From Gracilibacillus caseinilyticus (GTDB taxonomy: Bacteria; Bacillota; Bacilli; Bacillales; Amphibacillaceae), in assembly GCF_022919115.1 (NCBI RefSeq), contig NZ_CP095072.1, positions 2,418,001 through 2,482,000 on the forward strand: a stretch of 64,000 nucleotides of DNA, read 5' to 3'. The position numbers and the translations under genes are program-made. A model generated the notes under the pieces. The model was given only the letters and a program-made list of their open reading frames with translations. It was not told where the DNA came from and did not search any database. Positions 36,091 through 43,900 of this stretch are shown piece after piece. How positions within the stretch are numbered: position 1 is the stretch's first letter; the number at the start of each line of letters is the position of its first letter.

Positions 36091-37113
36091 ATGAAAAGTT
36101 ATAACATCTTTGTCGGCGGCTATGGCAGTAAAGCAGAAGAAGCGATTCACTATGTGAGATTTGATCCCAAGCACCAATCCTTTAAGAAGTTAGGTGCAAT
36201 AACCGGAATAGACGCTCCTTCATTTCTAGCACTTCACCCTAAACAGAACTATCTTTATGCAATAAGTGAGGTCGAGGAAGGAGAGCTGGTGAGCTATCAA
36301 GTGGGGGATCAGCTAAGCGAAACAAGCCGGGAAAAAACGGGCGGTTCCGGACCTTGCTTTCTCCATGTTACTGACGATGGTCTATATAGTATTGTTACCA
36401 ATTATGGAGATGGTAAAGTGTCGCTTCATCCAATCGAAGACGATGGCAAGGTGTCACAGCATACAGATCTTCACCTACTTAAGGAAACGGATGAAGCTTC
36501 CCATGCGCATATGTGCTACCCGCTTGGCTATGATCAATTATATATCGTAACAGATTTAGGTCAGGATACGATATTTCTTTTCCGATTGCAGCCACAACAT
36601 CAGCAACTGGTACTTCAAAGATCTTTTCCGTTAAAAAAAGGTTTCGGCCCAAGACATATCGAAGTCGATCAAACTAAGAATTACCTTTATATCGCCAATG
36701 AATTCAGTTCCATGATTACTGTTTATCATTACAATGAACCGTTCAGTGAATTACAACTTATCCAGGAAATATCGACTATTCCATCAAGTGAACAAAAGGA
36801 CAACTTCTGTGCGGACATACATTTTTCACCTGATAAAACACGCTTATTTGTCTCGAATCGAGGCAGGGATAGTATTGTAGTCTATCGAGTGCAAGAAGAT
36901 GGCTGTTTAAGCTTTGTAGATGAAGCCACAACATTGGGAGAATGGCCGCGTCATTTTGCATTGTCCTCAGATGCTGACTATCTGTTTATTGCTAATCAGC
37001 ACAGCGATCGTCTGTCAGTATTACGTGTGCATTCAGATGGGAAATTACAAGAACTTGCCTGTCATTATGAGCTAGCATCACCTGCATGTGTTGTGATGTT
37101 TGATCGAGAATAA
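36091..37113 (+). CDS. Lactonase-family seven-bladed beta-propeller protein (YbhE/Pgl type)
   Basis: 340 residues. Repeated blade patterns such as LALHPKQNYLYAISE, IEVDQTKNYLYIANE and FALSSDADYLFIANQ, with GPRHIE and WPRHFA, identify the lactonase/6-phosphogluconolactonase propeller family. The start is ATG 36091 after AAGGAG. Known members hydrolyse sugar lactones such as 6-phosphogluconolactone. Here it sits between the GH20 gene (24 bp) and a GNAT gene (11 bp) in a chitin operon, where a 1,5-lactone from LPMO-oxidised chitin is a plausible substrate. That is inference; a pentose-pathway role is the alternative. Confidence 0.85.
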   Translation: MKSYNIFVGGYGSKAEEAIHYVRFDPKHQSFKKLGAITGIDAPSFLALHPKQNYLYAISEVEEGELVSYQVGDQLSETSREKTGGSGPCFLHVTDDGLYSIVTNYGDGKVSLHPIEDDGKVSQHTDLHLLKETDEASHAHMCYPLGYDQLYIVTDLGQDTIFLFRLQPQHQQLVLQRSFPLKKGFGPRHIEVDQTKNYLYIANEFSSMITVYHYNEPFSELQLIQEISTIPSSEQKDNFCADIHFSPDKTRLFVSNRGRDSIVVYRVQEDGCLSFVDEATTLGEWPRHFALSSDADYLFIANQHSDRLSVLRVHSDGKLQELACHYELASPACVVMFDRE

Positions 37114-37124
37114 GGAGGAACTCT

Positions 37125-37574
37125 ATGTCTGATATGTATGTAAATCTATACCATATACCACAAGCTATTCAACAAGAACAGCAGTGGGTTATTAGAAGAG
37201 TATTGCCCATGGAGAAAGATCGAGTTATTAATTGGGTGCAAAAACATTTTCCACAGTGGAAGAATGAATGTGATGTGGCTTGTTCGATTTCACCGGCAAA
37301 TTGTTTGATAGCTGTTAAAGATAAGGATATACTAGGTTTTGCTTGCTATGAAACAACATTCAAGAACTTTTTCGGTCCCGCAGGTGTGCTCGAGAGTGCC
37401 AGAGGAAAAGGAATCGGCTATCAGTTACTTATACATAGTTTGCATGAAATGAGGCATATAGGTTATGCTTATGCTATTATCGGTGATGCAGGCCCAGTTG
37501 ACTTTTATAAAAAAGCAATTGGGGCAGAAGTCATCGGTCGCCCTTCTGTTTTAGAAGAGTGGAAACCACTGTAG
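37125..37574 (+). CDS. GNAT-family N-acetyltransferase
   Basis: 149 residues with the acetyl-CoA motif A at ESARGKGIGYQLL and a C-terminal YAIIGDAGPVDFYKKAIGAE. AAGGAGG precedes the ATG. Last gene of the ABC-GH20-lactonase operon. Amino-sugar operons sometimes encode a GNAT that acetylates glucosamine or glucosaminides (GlmA of Clostridium), which would let deacetylated chitosan units enter the GlcNAc pathway. The substrate is not shown by the sequence. Confidence 0.8.
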   Translation: MSDMYVNLYHIPQAIQQEQQWVIRRVLPMEKDRVINWVQKHFPQWKNECDVACSISPANCLIAVKDKDILGFACYETTFKNFFGPAGVLESARGKGIGYQLLIHSLHEMRHIGYAYAIIGDAGPVDFYKKAIGAEVIGRPSVLEEWKPL

Positions 37575-37600
37575 GGAACAGCGAATTTTTGCTCAGAAAT

Positions 37601-37616
37601 ATGTATAGACAACTGA
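37601..37616 (+). promoter_or_regulatory. NagR-like operator upstream of the GlcNAc PTS genes
   Basis: ATGTATAGACAACTGA shares the GTATAGACAAC core with the sites at 30393 and 30912. It lies 240 bp before the EIIA start codon, at the head of the leader region. Confidence 0.6.
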
Positions 37617-37668
37617 ACCTCTGTGTGTTATTATTTTTATAAATATAGATTGATTAATTAAATATAGG

Positions 37669-37700
37669 CTCACATGTTACTAACTAGATTAGGCATGGAG
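37669..37700 (+). promoter_or_regulatory. Candidate ribonucleic antiterminator (RAT) hairpin in the PTS leader
   Basis: CTC-A-CATG pairs with CATGGAG around an interior containing TTACT and AGG, resembling the BglG/LicT RAT pattern (TGTTACT...AGGCA). A T-rich stretch with TTTTTTT follows near 37746-37753. A BglG-family antiterminator is encoded 0.7 kb downstream. Confidence 0.45.
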
Positions 37701-37854
37701 AAATCGAAAGGGTAAGCAAATGAATACCTTCTTATTTCTTCATGTCTTTTTTTCGCGTTAGGAGAGTATTAAGAACACTACAGAGGCTTTCGTCAGTACT
37801 TGGCGGGCGATATGCGAAATGGTTGTTTATCTTCTTAGGGAAAGGAAATCACAA

Positions 37855-38340
37855 ATGTTTAAAAAATTATTTAACAAATCAAAAAAGGTCGAATTGTTAG
37901 CGCCGTTAACTGGTAAAGTTGTAGCTTTGGGGGATGTACCAGATCCGGTCTTCAGTCAGAAAATGATGGGAGAAGGGATTGCAATTACTCCTGAAACAGG
38001 AAAAGTGATAGCGCCGGTCGATGCAACGATTGTACAAATTCCTGAAACAAAACACGCAATCGGCATGAAAACAAATGGTGGAGTAGAAATTCTGATTCAT
38101 GTTGGTTTAGAAACAGTTGGTTTAAAAGGTGAGGGATTTAACATATTAGTAAAAGAAGGAGAAAAAGTAGCCGCGGGTCAGATGGTGATGGAATTCGACT
38201 TGGATTATATCCATGCAAATGCTGAAGATACGGTGACACCAATGGTGATTACGAATAGTAAAGACCTCGATCAGTCCATTCAATTAACAAACGAGAAACA
38301 ATGCGAAGCAGGGGAAACAAGCCTTTTGACGCTTAGCTAA
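37855..38340 (+). CDS. PTS glucose-family EIIA domain protein
   Basis: 161 residues from ATG 37855 (AAAGGAAA upstream). The EIIA_Glc fold shows APLTGKVVALGDVPDPVFS, and the active His82 lies in VEILIHVGLETV, with a second His in PETKHAIG. It passes phosphate from HPr to an EIIB of the glucose/GlcNAc class. It is followed by a BglG-type antiterminator and a GlcNAc-type EIICB that lacks its own EIIA domain, so the three form one PTS unit. Confidence 0.92.
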   Translation: MFKKLFNKSKKVELLAPLTGKVVALGDVPDPVFSQKMMGEGIAITPETGKVIAPVDATIVQIPETKHAIGMKTNGGVEILIHVGLETVGLKGEGFNILVKEGEKVAAGQMVMEFDLDYIHANAEDTVTPMVITNSKDLDQSIQLTNEKQCEAGETSLLTLS

Positions 38341-38372
38341 TATAACGGGATTCTGTAAGGGAGATGTATGTA

Positions 38373-39191
38373 ATGCGGTTGAAAAAAATTTTGAATAACA
38401 ATGCGGTACTTGTCATAGATAATCAAGAAGAAAAAGTAGCAATTGGTACTGGTATAGCATTTGGCAAAAGAAAAAACGATCGTATTAACCCGAACAAAGT
38501 AGAGCAATTATTTGAAATGAAAGAAAATGAGAAATTGCAGCAGCTGTTAAGTAGAATTCCTGAAGAGCATTTTATTATTTCAGAAGAAATTATTTCATAT
38601 GCTGAGGAGTATCTAGGGTCAAAGTTAAGCGAACACATTCATATTGCCCTTACAGATCATGTATCGTTTGCCATTGAAAGAATAGAAGATGGAATTCATC
38701 TGCAAAACAAACTATTGAATGAAATTAAAATTCTCTACCGCAATGAGTTTGAAATAGGGCTGTGGGCTGTCCGTCATATACGTAAGAAATTAAATATTGA
38801 CGTTCCGGTAGATGAGGCAGCTCATATTGCTCTTCATATTCATACGATGAAACTTCAAGGAGGTGATTACCAGCAAACGATTAAGCATACGGCCATTGTA
38901 AGGGAAATGATTCAGTTGTTTTTAGAGAAGTTGAACATGAATATTAGTGAAGACGATTTATCTTATCAACGTCTTGTTACACACTTACATTTTGCTTTGT
39001 CGAGAGTAAGTCATTATCAATTGCATGAAATGGATGAAGAAATGCTATCCATGATTCAACATAAATTTTCTGATTCATATCAAGTAACGAAAAAGATCAC
39101 ATCATGTATAACCGAGAAGTATGATATTGCTTTTCCGCCGTCAGAACTTGGTTATATTACAATTCATATTCAAAGGCTTAAGAAGGACTAA
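38373..39191 (+). CDS. BglG/LicT-family PRD transcriptional antiterminator
   Basis: 272 residues: an N-terminal RNA-binding CAT domain (MRLKKILNNNAVLV, GTGIAFGKRKND), then PRD1 (about 65-170) and PRD2 (about 171-272), each with the conserved His of PTS-phosphorylated PRDs (ALTDHVSFAIER, AAHIALHIH, THLHFALSR, LGYITIHI). Such proteins bind a RAT hairpin and prevent early termination when the PTS substrate is present. Unusually, it sits between EIIA and EIICB. ATG 38373 is favoured with AAGGGAG about 9 bp upstream. Confidence 0.9.
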   Translation: MRLKKILNNNAVLVIDNQEEKVAIGTGIAFGKRKNDRINPNKVEQLFEMKENEKLQQLLSRIPEEHFIISEEIISYAEEYLGSKLSEHIHIALTDHVSFAIERIEDGIHLQNKLLNEIKILYRNEFEIGLWAVRHIRKKLNIDVPVDEAAHIALHIHTMKLQGGDYQQTIKHTAIVREMIQLFLEKLNMNISEDDLSYQRLVTHLHFALSRVSHYQLHEMDEEMLSMIQHKFSDSYQVTKKITSCITEKYDIAFPPSELGYITIHIQRLKKD

Positions 39192-39337
39192 TATCTTATA
39201 TACGTTAGCGATGAAGAAAATCTATGTAGTGAAAATTTAGTGTGTACGAAGTATAAGAAAAACTGCGGTACTCGCTAAAAGACAAGACGAATGCTGAGTT
39301 TTTCTAATGTTATTAATACATTTGAGGAGGAAATAAA

Positions 39338-40801
39338 ATGGTAATGAAATATCTTCAAAATATTGGTAGATCCTTAATGTTACCGGTTGCAGTACTACCT
39401 GCAGCAGCAATATTAATGGGTCTGGGCTATTGGCTGGATCCGGAAGGCTGGGGGGAAGCGAATGTTGTTGCAGCCTTCTTAATTAAAGCGGGTGAATCGA
39501 TTGTATCAGGCCCGAGTATGTCCATTTTGTTCGCAGTTGGTTTAGCCTTCGGGATGTCCAAGGATAAAGATGGTTCCGCTGCACTTAGTGGTTTAGTGTC
39601 TTACTTAGTTATTACAACGCTATTATCAACAGGTTCAGTAGCATTATTGCAAAGCGCGGATCCAGGAGATGTCAACGCAGCTTTTGGCAATATAGAAAAT
39701 CAATTCATTGGTATCATTTCAGGTATCTTAGCATCCGTCATGTACAATCGCTTCAGTCATGTTAAATTACCGGATGCGTTAGCATTTTTTAGTGGTAAAC
39801 GTTTAGTACCCATTATGACGGCAGTATCCAGTTTAATTGTTGCTGCTATTTTATTCTTTGTATGGCCATTTATTTATTCAGGGTTAGTTTCATTTGGTAA
39901 AGCAATTATTGATTTAGATGCTATTGGTGCAGGTTTATACGGCTTCTTTAACCGTTTATTAATTCCGACTGGTTTACACCATGCTTTAAACTCGGTATTC
40001 TGGTTTGATGTTGCAGGTATTAATGATATTGCGAATTTCTGGTCTGGTGAAGGGGAAAAAGGTGTCACGGGGATGTATCAGGCAGGTTTCTTCCCGGTTA
40101 TGATGTTTGGTCTTCCAGCGGCAGCATTAGCGATGTACCATACCGCAAAAACGAAGAAAAAGAAAACAGCGGCGTCTCTTTTAATGGCAGCAGCATTTGC
40201 TTCCTTCTTTACTGGTGTTACAGAACCGCTTGAATTTTCTTTCATGTTCTTAGCACCAGCATTGTATGTCGTACATGCTGCATTGACTGGTTTATCATTA
40301 GGGATTGCGGCAGCGTTTGACTGGACAGCAGGATTTGGATTTAGTGCTGGTTTAGTTGACTTTATCTTAAGCTCACGTCTTCCGTTGGCAAATCAGCCAT
40401 ATATGTTGATTGTACAAGGGCTTATATTTGCGGTGATTTATTATGTGCTCTTCCGTTTCTTAATTACGAAGTTTAACTTGAAAACACCTGGTCGTGAAGA
40501 TGATACAGAAGAACAAGTAGTAGCAACTGAAGAGGCTTCAGACGCCGGTGAGCAAGATGACATTTCTGTAATGGCAAAAGAAATTTATGCTGGATTAGGC
40601 GGAGATGACAATGTATTAACATTAGATAATTGTGTAACAAGATTGCGCTTGGAAGTTAAAGACTTATCAGCAGTTGACAAACAACGCATTAGGAATACAG
40701 GTGTTCCTGGTATCAAAGAAGTAGGGGAAAATGGTATTCAAGTCATTGTTGGCACACAGGTACAATTTGTGGCAGACGAAATGAAAAAACTGAGAAAGTA
40801 G
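39338..40801 (+). CDS. nagE: PTS N-acetylglucosamine-specific EIICB
   Basis: 487 residues: an N-terminal EIIC domain (about 1-375, roughly ten membrane segments; RSLMLPVAVLPAAAILMG, IPTGLHHALNSVFWFD, GVTEPLEFSFMF) and a C-terminal EIIB domain (about 405-487) with phosphocysteine Cys432 in TLDNCVTRLRLE, joined by an acidic linker. The sequence is of the NagE/NagP branch rather than PtsG, from the IPTGLHHALNS block. No EIIA domain is fused; it is encoded separately at 37855. The ATG follows GAGGAGG. Confidence 0.9.
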   Translation: MVMKYLQNIGRSLMLPVAVLPAAAILMGLGYWLDPEGWGEANVVAAFLIKAGESIVSGPSMSILFAVGLAFGMSKDKDGSAALSGLVSYLVITTLLSTGSVALLQSADPGDVNAAFGNIENQFIGIISGILASVMYNRFSHVKLPDALAFFSGKRLVPIMTAVSSLIVAAILFFVWPFIYSGLVSFGKAIIDLDAIGAGLYGFFNRLLIPTGLHHALNSVFWFDVAGINDIANFWSGEGEKGVTGMYQAGFFPVMMFGLPAAALAMYHTAKTKKKKTAASLLMAAAFASFFTGVTEPLEFSFMFLAPALYVVHAALTGLSLGIAAAFDWTAGFGFSAGLVDFILSSRLPLANQPYMLIVQGLIFAVIYYVLFRFLITKFNLKTPGREDDTEEQVVATEEASDAGEQDDISVMAKEIYAGLGGDDNVLTLDNCVTRLRLEVKDLSAVDKQRIRNTGVPGIKEVGENGIQVIVGTQVQFVADEMKKLRK

Positions 40802-40806
40802 AAAAA

Positions 40807-40840
40807 ATAGCATGGCTGAGCAAACAGCCATGCTATTTTG
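40807..40840 (+). terminator. Terminator after nagE
   Basis: An 11-bp perfect stem ATAGCATGGCT / AGCCATGCTAT with an 8-nt loop and TTTT. Confidence 0.9.
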
Positions 40841-40905
40841 CTGTCTAGAGAAACATTTTGATCTCTACACTATTTAGAGGAAGTTGTATATACTTACGTT
40901 TGTTA

Positions 40906-40931
40906 AAACCGGGCTGGTGTATGCCCGGTTT
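40906..40931 (-). terminator. Terminator after the LPMO gene
   Basis: The stem AAACCGGGC / GCCCGGTTT has an 8-nt loop. It is 24 bp past the LPMO stop codon on the minus strand, with a TTTTAAC tail. Confidence 0.75.
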
Positions 40932-40954
40932 CCTAAGTTTGTTATCTTTTTCTA

Positions 40955-41905
40955 TTAGCTGACAACAACCCATACATCACTGGAACCTGGTGTGTCGCCT
41001 CTTGTCCACCATTTGGCTTCGTATTGGGTGCCGTTGTAGAGGACTTGATCGCCGCCACTGTACGCTTTATTTGCATCCCATTCGAGCACATCTGTATTTC
41101 CAGAATCAGTCCCATCACCATCTACTAATTCCCATGCATCTGATGAGCCTGGTGTATCACCTTGTGTCCACCATTTCGCCTGATAAGTAGCACCGTTATA
41201 AGTAACTTGGTCACCAGCTAAATATACGCTATCAGCATTCCATTCAGGTGTATCTACTGGTTCTTCAGGATCTTCAGGATCTCCTGGATCACCAGGTTCA
41301 ACAAATTCACCGTCAAAGTTTGCATCAATCACTTGATAGAATGCGTTAGCCGTGTCAGCTACTTCCCAGTAAGCAAGGATGACATGATAGCCTTCGCGTT
41401 GTGGGATTTCACAGTCGTGTGTTGTAGTGAAGTCAGGTCGTTGACCATTATCGTTGTAGGTACAGAATAATTCAAAGTCAGATCGTTCTAAAGGAGAATT
41501 AGGATCCCAACCCTCTTTTGTAATGTAGTAATCCCAACTTGTCGTAGAATGTGCTGCAGTTAATGACCATTCAAATGTAAAAGCACCACTTGACATCGGA
41601 ACTTGTGCCCAACGCGTTTCCGACTGTTCATCTAATTTTGGAAAAACACCGCCAGCACTTGCTATTTGTCCATCTGCTACACCAGCTTCAGGGAAATTGC
41701 CAGGTCCTTCTAAGCTTTGCGGTTCATACACGACAGCTCCACAATCCGTATTTACACCTTCTGAGCAAAGTAACGAACGGCTTTCCGGATTACTGACATA
41801 TCCGTGTGCGGATACCATTGAAGCAAATGCCAATGACATAACGAATAAAACACCAAGCATAAAGACTGTTTTCATCATTTCTCTACCAGAAAATTTAACT
41901 GACAT
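40955..41905 (-). CDS. Secreted AA10 lytic polysaccharide monooxygenase with two CBM5/12 domains
   Basis: 316 residues from ATG 41905 (AAAGGAGG upstream). The signal peptide is cleaved after VSA-33, exposing His34 (HGYVSNPESR) as the first copper ligand; the second His-brace residue is His119 in SLTAAHSTTSW. The AA10 domain runs to about residue 205, then comes a Pro/Glu/Asp linker and two chitin-binding CBM5/12 modules (about 222-262 and 275-316), both with YxAKWWTxGDTPGSSD. Family knowledge: copper-dependent C1 oxidation of crystalline chitin, producing lactone/aldonic acid ends. A NagR-like site lies just upstream, and the next genes on the same strand side are those of the glucosaminate-type operon. 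Confidence 0.95.
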   Translation of the reverse strand: MSVKFSGREMMKTVFMLGVLFVMSLAFASMVSAHGYVSNPESRSLLCSEGVNTDCGAVVYEPQSLEGPGNFPEAGVADGQIASAGGVFPKLDEQSETRWAQVPMSSGAFTFEWSLTAAHSTTSWDYYITKEGWDPNSPLERSDFELFCTYNDNGQRPDFTTTHDCEIPQREGYHVILAYWEVADTANAFYQVIDANFDGEFVEPGDPGDPEDPEEPVDTPEWNADSVYLAGDQVTYNGATYQAKWWTQGDTPGSSDAWELVDGDGTDSGNTDVLEWDANKAYSGGDQVLYNGTQYEAKWWTRGDTPGSSDVWVVVS

Positions 41906-41925
41906 GTTCTTCCTCCTTTGCAATC

Positions 41926-41941
41926 TAGAGGTCTATACCTA
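41926..41941 (-). promoter_or_regulatory. NagR-like operator upstream of the LPMO gene
   Basis: On the minus strand the site reads TAGGTATAGACCTCTA, 21 bp before the LPMO start codon and overlapping the likely 5' end of the transcript. Confidence 0.6.
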
Positions 41942-42138
41942 TGATACTAAAAAATAATATAAGAGTTTAATAGAGTAGTAAACCTCCTCCCTGAAACATT
42001 TAACTCTTATACGTTTTATTCTATGGAAAGTGCTTACTTAATTCAATATCTTTTTCTATTATTTTGAATATTTAGTATTAATTAACTATAAAATATGTTA
42101 AATTATGGATTATTTAATAGTGGTATCATCCAAAAGCG

Positions 42139-43155
42139 TTATCGAATAATATCTGTTGCAGTTTTGCGCATTGCCTGTAGAATCTCTTCTTCTGTCGCTA
42201 GTGGGGTGTCACCTGTTATGGTATGTGCCAGCTTACATGATGCAGTAGCAAATTGAATGACGTGGTCAGGGTTATGATTGCATAGTTGACCGTGAATAAT
42301 ACCAGATGTGAAGGCATCACCTGCCCCGATTCGGTCAAGCACCATGAAGTGTGGGTGAGTGTCGTAATAGAATGTCTTATTTTGATATAAATAGCCTTTT
42401 ATTGAATGAGTCCGGTATTGGTGAACAGTGCGCAGTGTTCCCGCAATTTGCGGTATAGAAAAGTGATGAGCTACTTTAGGGATCAGATCTTCGAGTTGTT
42501 CTTCTCGAGTCTGATACGGAGACGAATAACCCAAGGTGCTCTTCGCATCCTGCTCATTCATGATGACAATATCTGCCAGAGGCAAAAGTTGTTCATAATA
42601 GATTCGGGCTTTTTGCGGTTCATTATTTTTCCAGAGAGCTGGCCGGTAATTACAGTCAAATACGACCATTCCACCATGATGTTTAACAAGCTGGGCAAAC
42701 TCTATCATCTGGTGTCTGATCGTATCGTTCATAGCAAGGGCAATACCGCACAAATGCAGGACATCTATTTGCATGGAGAGACGAATGAAGTCATATTGAT
42801 CTATTTTTGTTGTATTAAAACTGCTCACCAGTCGATTGGAATATGTTACACGACTAGGGCGATCACCAAATCCATTTTCGAGAAAGTAAAAACCAATGTC
42901 ATTTCCGGTTCGGACAATTTCATCGGTAGAAATGCCTAATTTATGCAAATGGGCAACAGCAGCATCACCGATTGGAGTCTGTGGCAATGCAGAAATAACA
43001 GTGGTTTGGTGACCTAGCTTTGTTAAACTGCCAGTAACATTCACACCTGTTCCGCTAAAACTGTAGTGTAAGGTGGAGGCTTGAGATACTAAATCGTGAC
43101 CTGGTACGGTCATACGCATCATCACTTCGCCAAATGCTGCGATCGCTTTACTCAT
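42139..43155 (-). CDS. PfkB-family sugar kinase, 2-keto-3-deoxygluconate kinase type
   Basis: 338 residues. The ribokinase/PfkB fold is shown by FGEVMMRMTVPGH at the N-terminus, FSGTGVNVTGSLTKLGH, VVFDCNYRPALW, and the C-terminal catalytic motif DRIGAGDAFTSGIIHG with its Asp base. The FGE(V/I)MMR start and DCNYRPALW block are typical of KdgK-like kinases, which make KDPG from 2-keto-3-deoxygluconate and ATP. Last gene of a four-gene operon; it overlaps the aldolase gene by 8 bp. Acting on glucosaminate instead of KDG is possible. Confidence 0.87.
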   Translation of the reverse strand: MSKAIAAFGEVMMRMTVPGHDLVSQASTLHYSFSGTGVNVTGSLTKLGHQTTVISALPQTPIGDAAVAHLHKLGISTDEIVRTGNDIGFYFLENGFGDRPSRVTYSNRLVSSFNTTKIDQYDFIRLSMQIDVLHLCGIALAMNDTIRHQMIEFAQLVKHHGGMVVFDCNYRPALWKNNEPQKARIYYEQLLPLADIVIMNEQDAKSTLGYSSPYQTREEQLEDLIPKVAHHFSIPQIAGTLRTVHQYRTHSIKGYLYQNKTFYYDTHPHFMVLDRIGAGDAFTSGIIHGQLCNHNPDHVIQFATASCKLAHTITGDTPLATEEEILQAMRKTATDIIR

Positions 43156-43900
43156 AGTTGTCCACCAGCCTTTTCATTTCATTTATTAAAAAATCGATAT
43201 CATCGAGACTCGTATTACCAGTGTCTGGATCAATAATCGATGAATACACGTGTGGAATTACCTGGGGGACATTGGCAGCTAATGCGATTTCCACTATCTC
43301 TGTAAAGTTTTCTTTATCAATTCCGCCTGTCGGTTCCAAGCCGAATTGTTCGTCGCCACAGGCTGTCGCAACTGCTTGATATTCTGCCTTGCTGGAAAGT
43401 CCATTCATGGGAAAATACTTTAATGCATTGCCTCCCATATCTCTAACTAGTGCTATTGCTGTTTTTACCGGTATCACCGCTTTTTCACCTTTTTCACTGA
43501 ATGGGCCGGTAGCTATATTTACATACCCTTTAAGTCCAGTTGGTGTGACGAGTGCATTTATCCAGCTGTTCTGCTTTCCTAGATTTGCCCTTGTTTGTCC
43601 TACCAATGGGAAAACTTGATTAATGTGCTTTCCAGCATAAGTCTTCGTGATTTCCGCAACCATCTTTCCTTGTTTACTATCACCTGAGCCAAGTCCAATC
43701 GACACTGCATCATCCAGGGCACGGCCATGTTCTATCATTGCATCTGCAGCATGTTGAACAGTAGGGTATTTTTTCGACAATACACCGATTAACACTTTCT
43801 TTTCTGCGACTCGGTATACGTCACGTGCATTGTCTATTCCTTTTGCCAACACGTTTAATGCCACTCGATTTTTGTAAAAGTGATCAAAAATAGCTGTCAT
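43148..43900 (-). CDS. dgaF: KDPG aldolase of the DgaF/EF_0839 family
   Basis: 250 residues. It resembles DgaF of the Salmonella D-glucosaminate pathway: GIDNARDVYRVAEKKVLIGV, VSIGLGSGDSKQG, VFPLVGQTRAN, and the Schiff-base Lys161 in GNALKYFPMNGL, followed by EPTGGIDKENF. The family splits 2-keto-3-deoxy-6-phosphogluconate into pyruvate and glyceraldehyde-3-phosphate. The start overlaps the DgaE-like stop (ATGA). Together with the kinase downstream it completes a route from KDG to central metabolism. Confidence 0.88.
   Translation of the reverse strand: MTAIFDHFYKNRVALNVLAKGIDNARDVYRVAEKKVLIGVLSKKYPTVQHAADAMIEHGRALDDAVSIGLGSGDSKQGKMVAEITKTYAGKHINQVFPLVGQTRANLGKQNSWINALVTPTGLKGYVNIATGPFSEKGEKAVIPVKTAIALVRDMGGNALKYFPMNGLSSKAEYQAVATACGDEQFGLEPTGGIDKENFTEIVEIALAANVPQVIPHVYSSIIDPDTGNTSLDDIDFLINEMKRLVDNYE

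Noticed and set aside
39192..39337. RAT/terminator between the antiterminator gene and nagE
   Set aside because: Looked for a second RAT here; the sequence has no TTACT...AGGC pair or clear terminator stem.
42025..42038. cre-like sequence upstream of the LPMO gene
   Set aside because: Only 11 of 14 matches with the central CG altered on the relevant strand; too weak to list.
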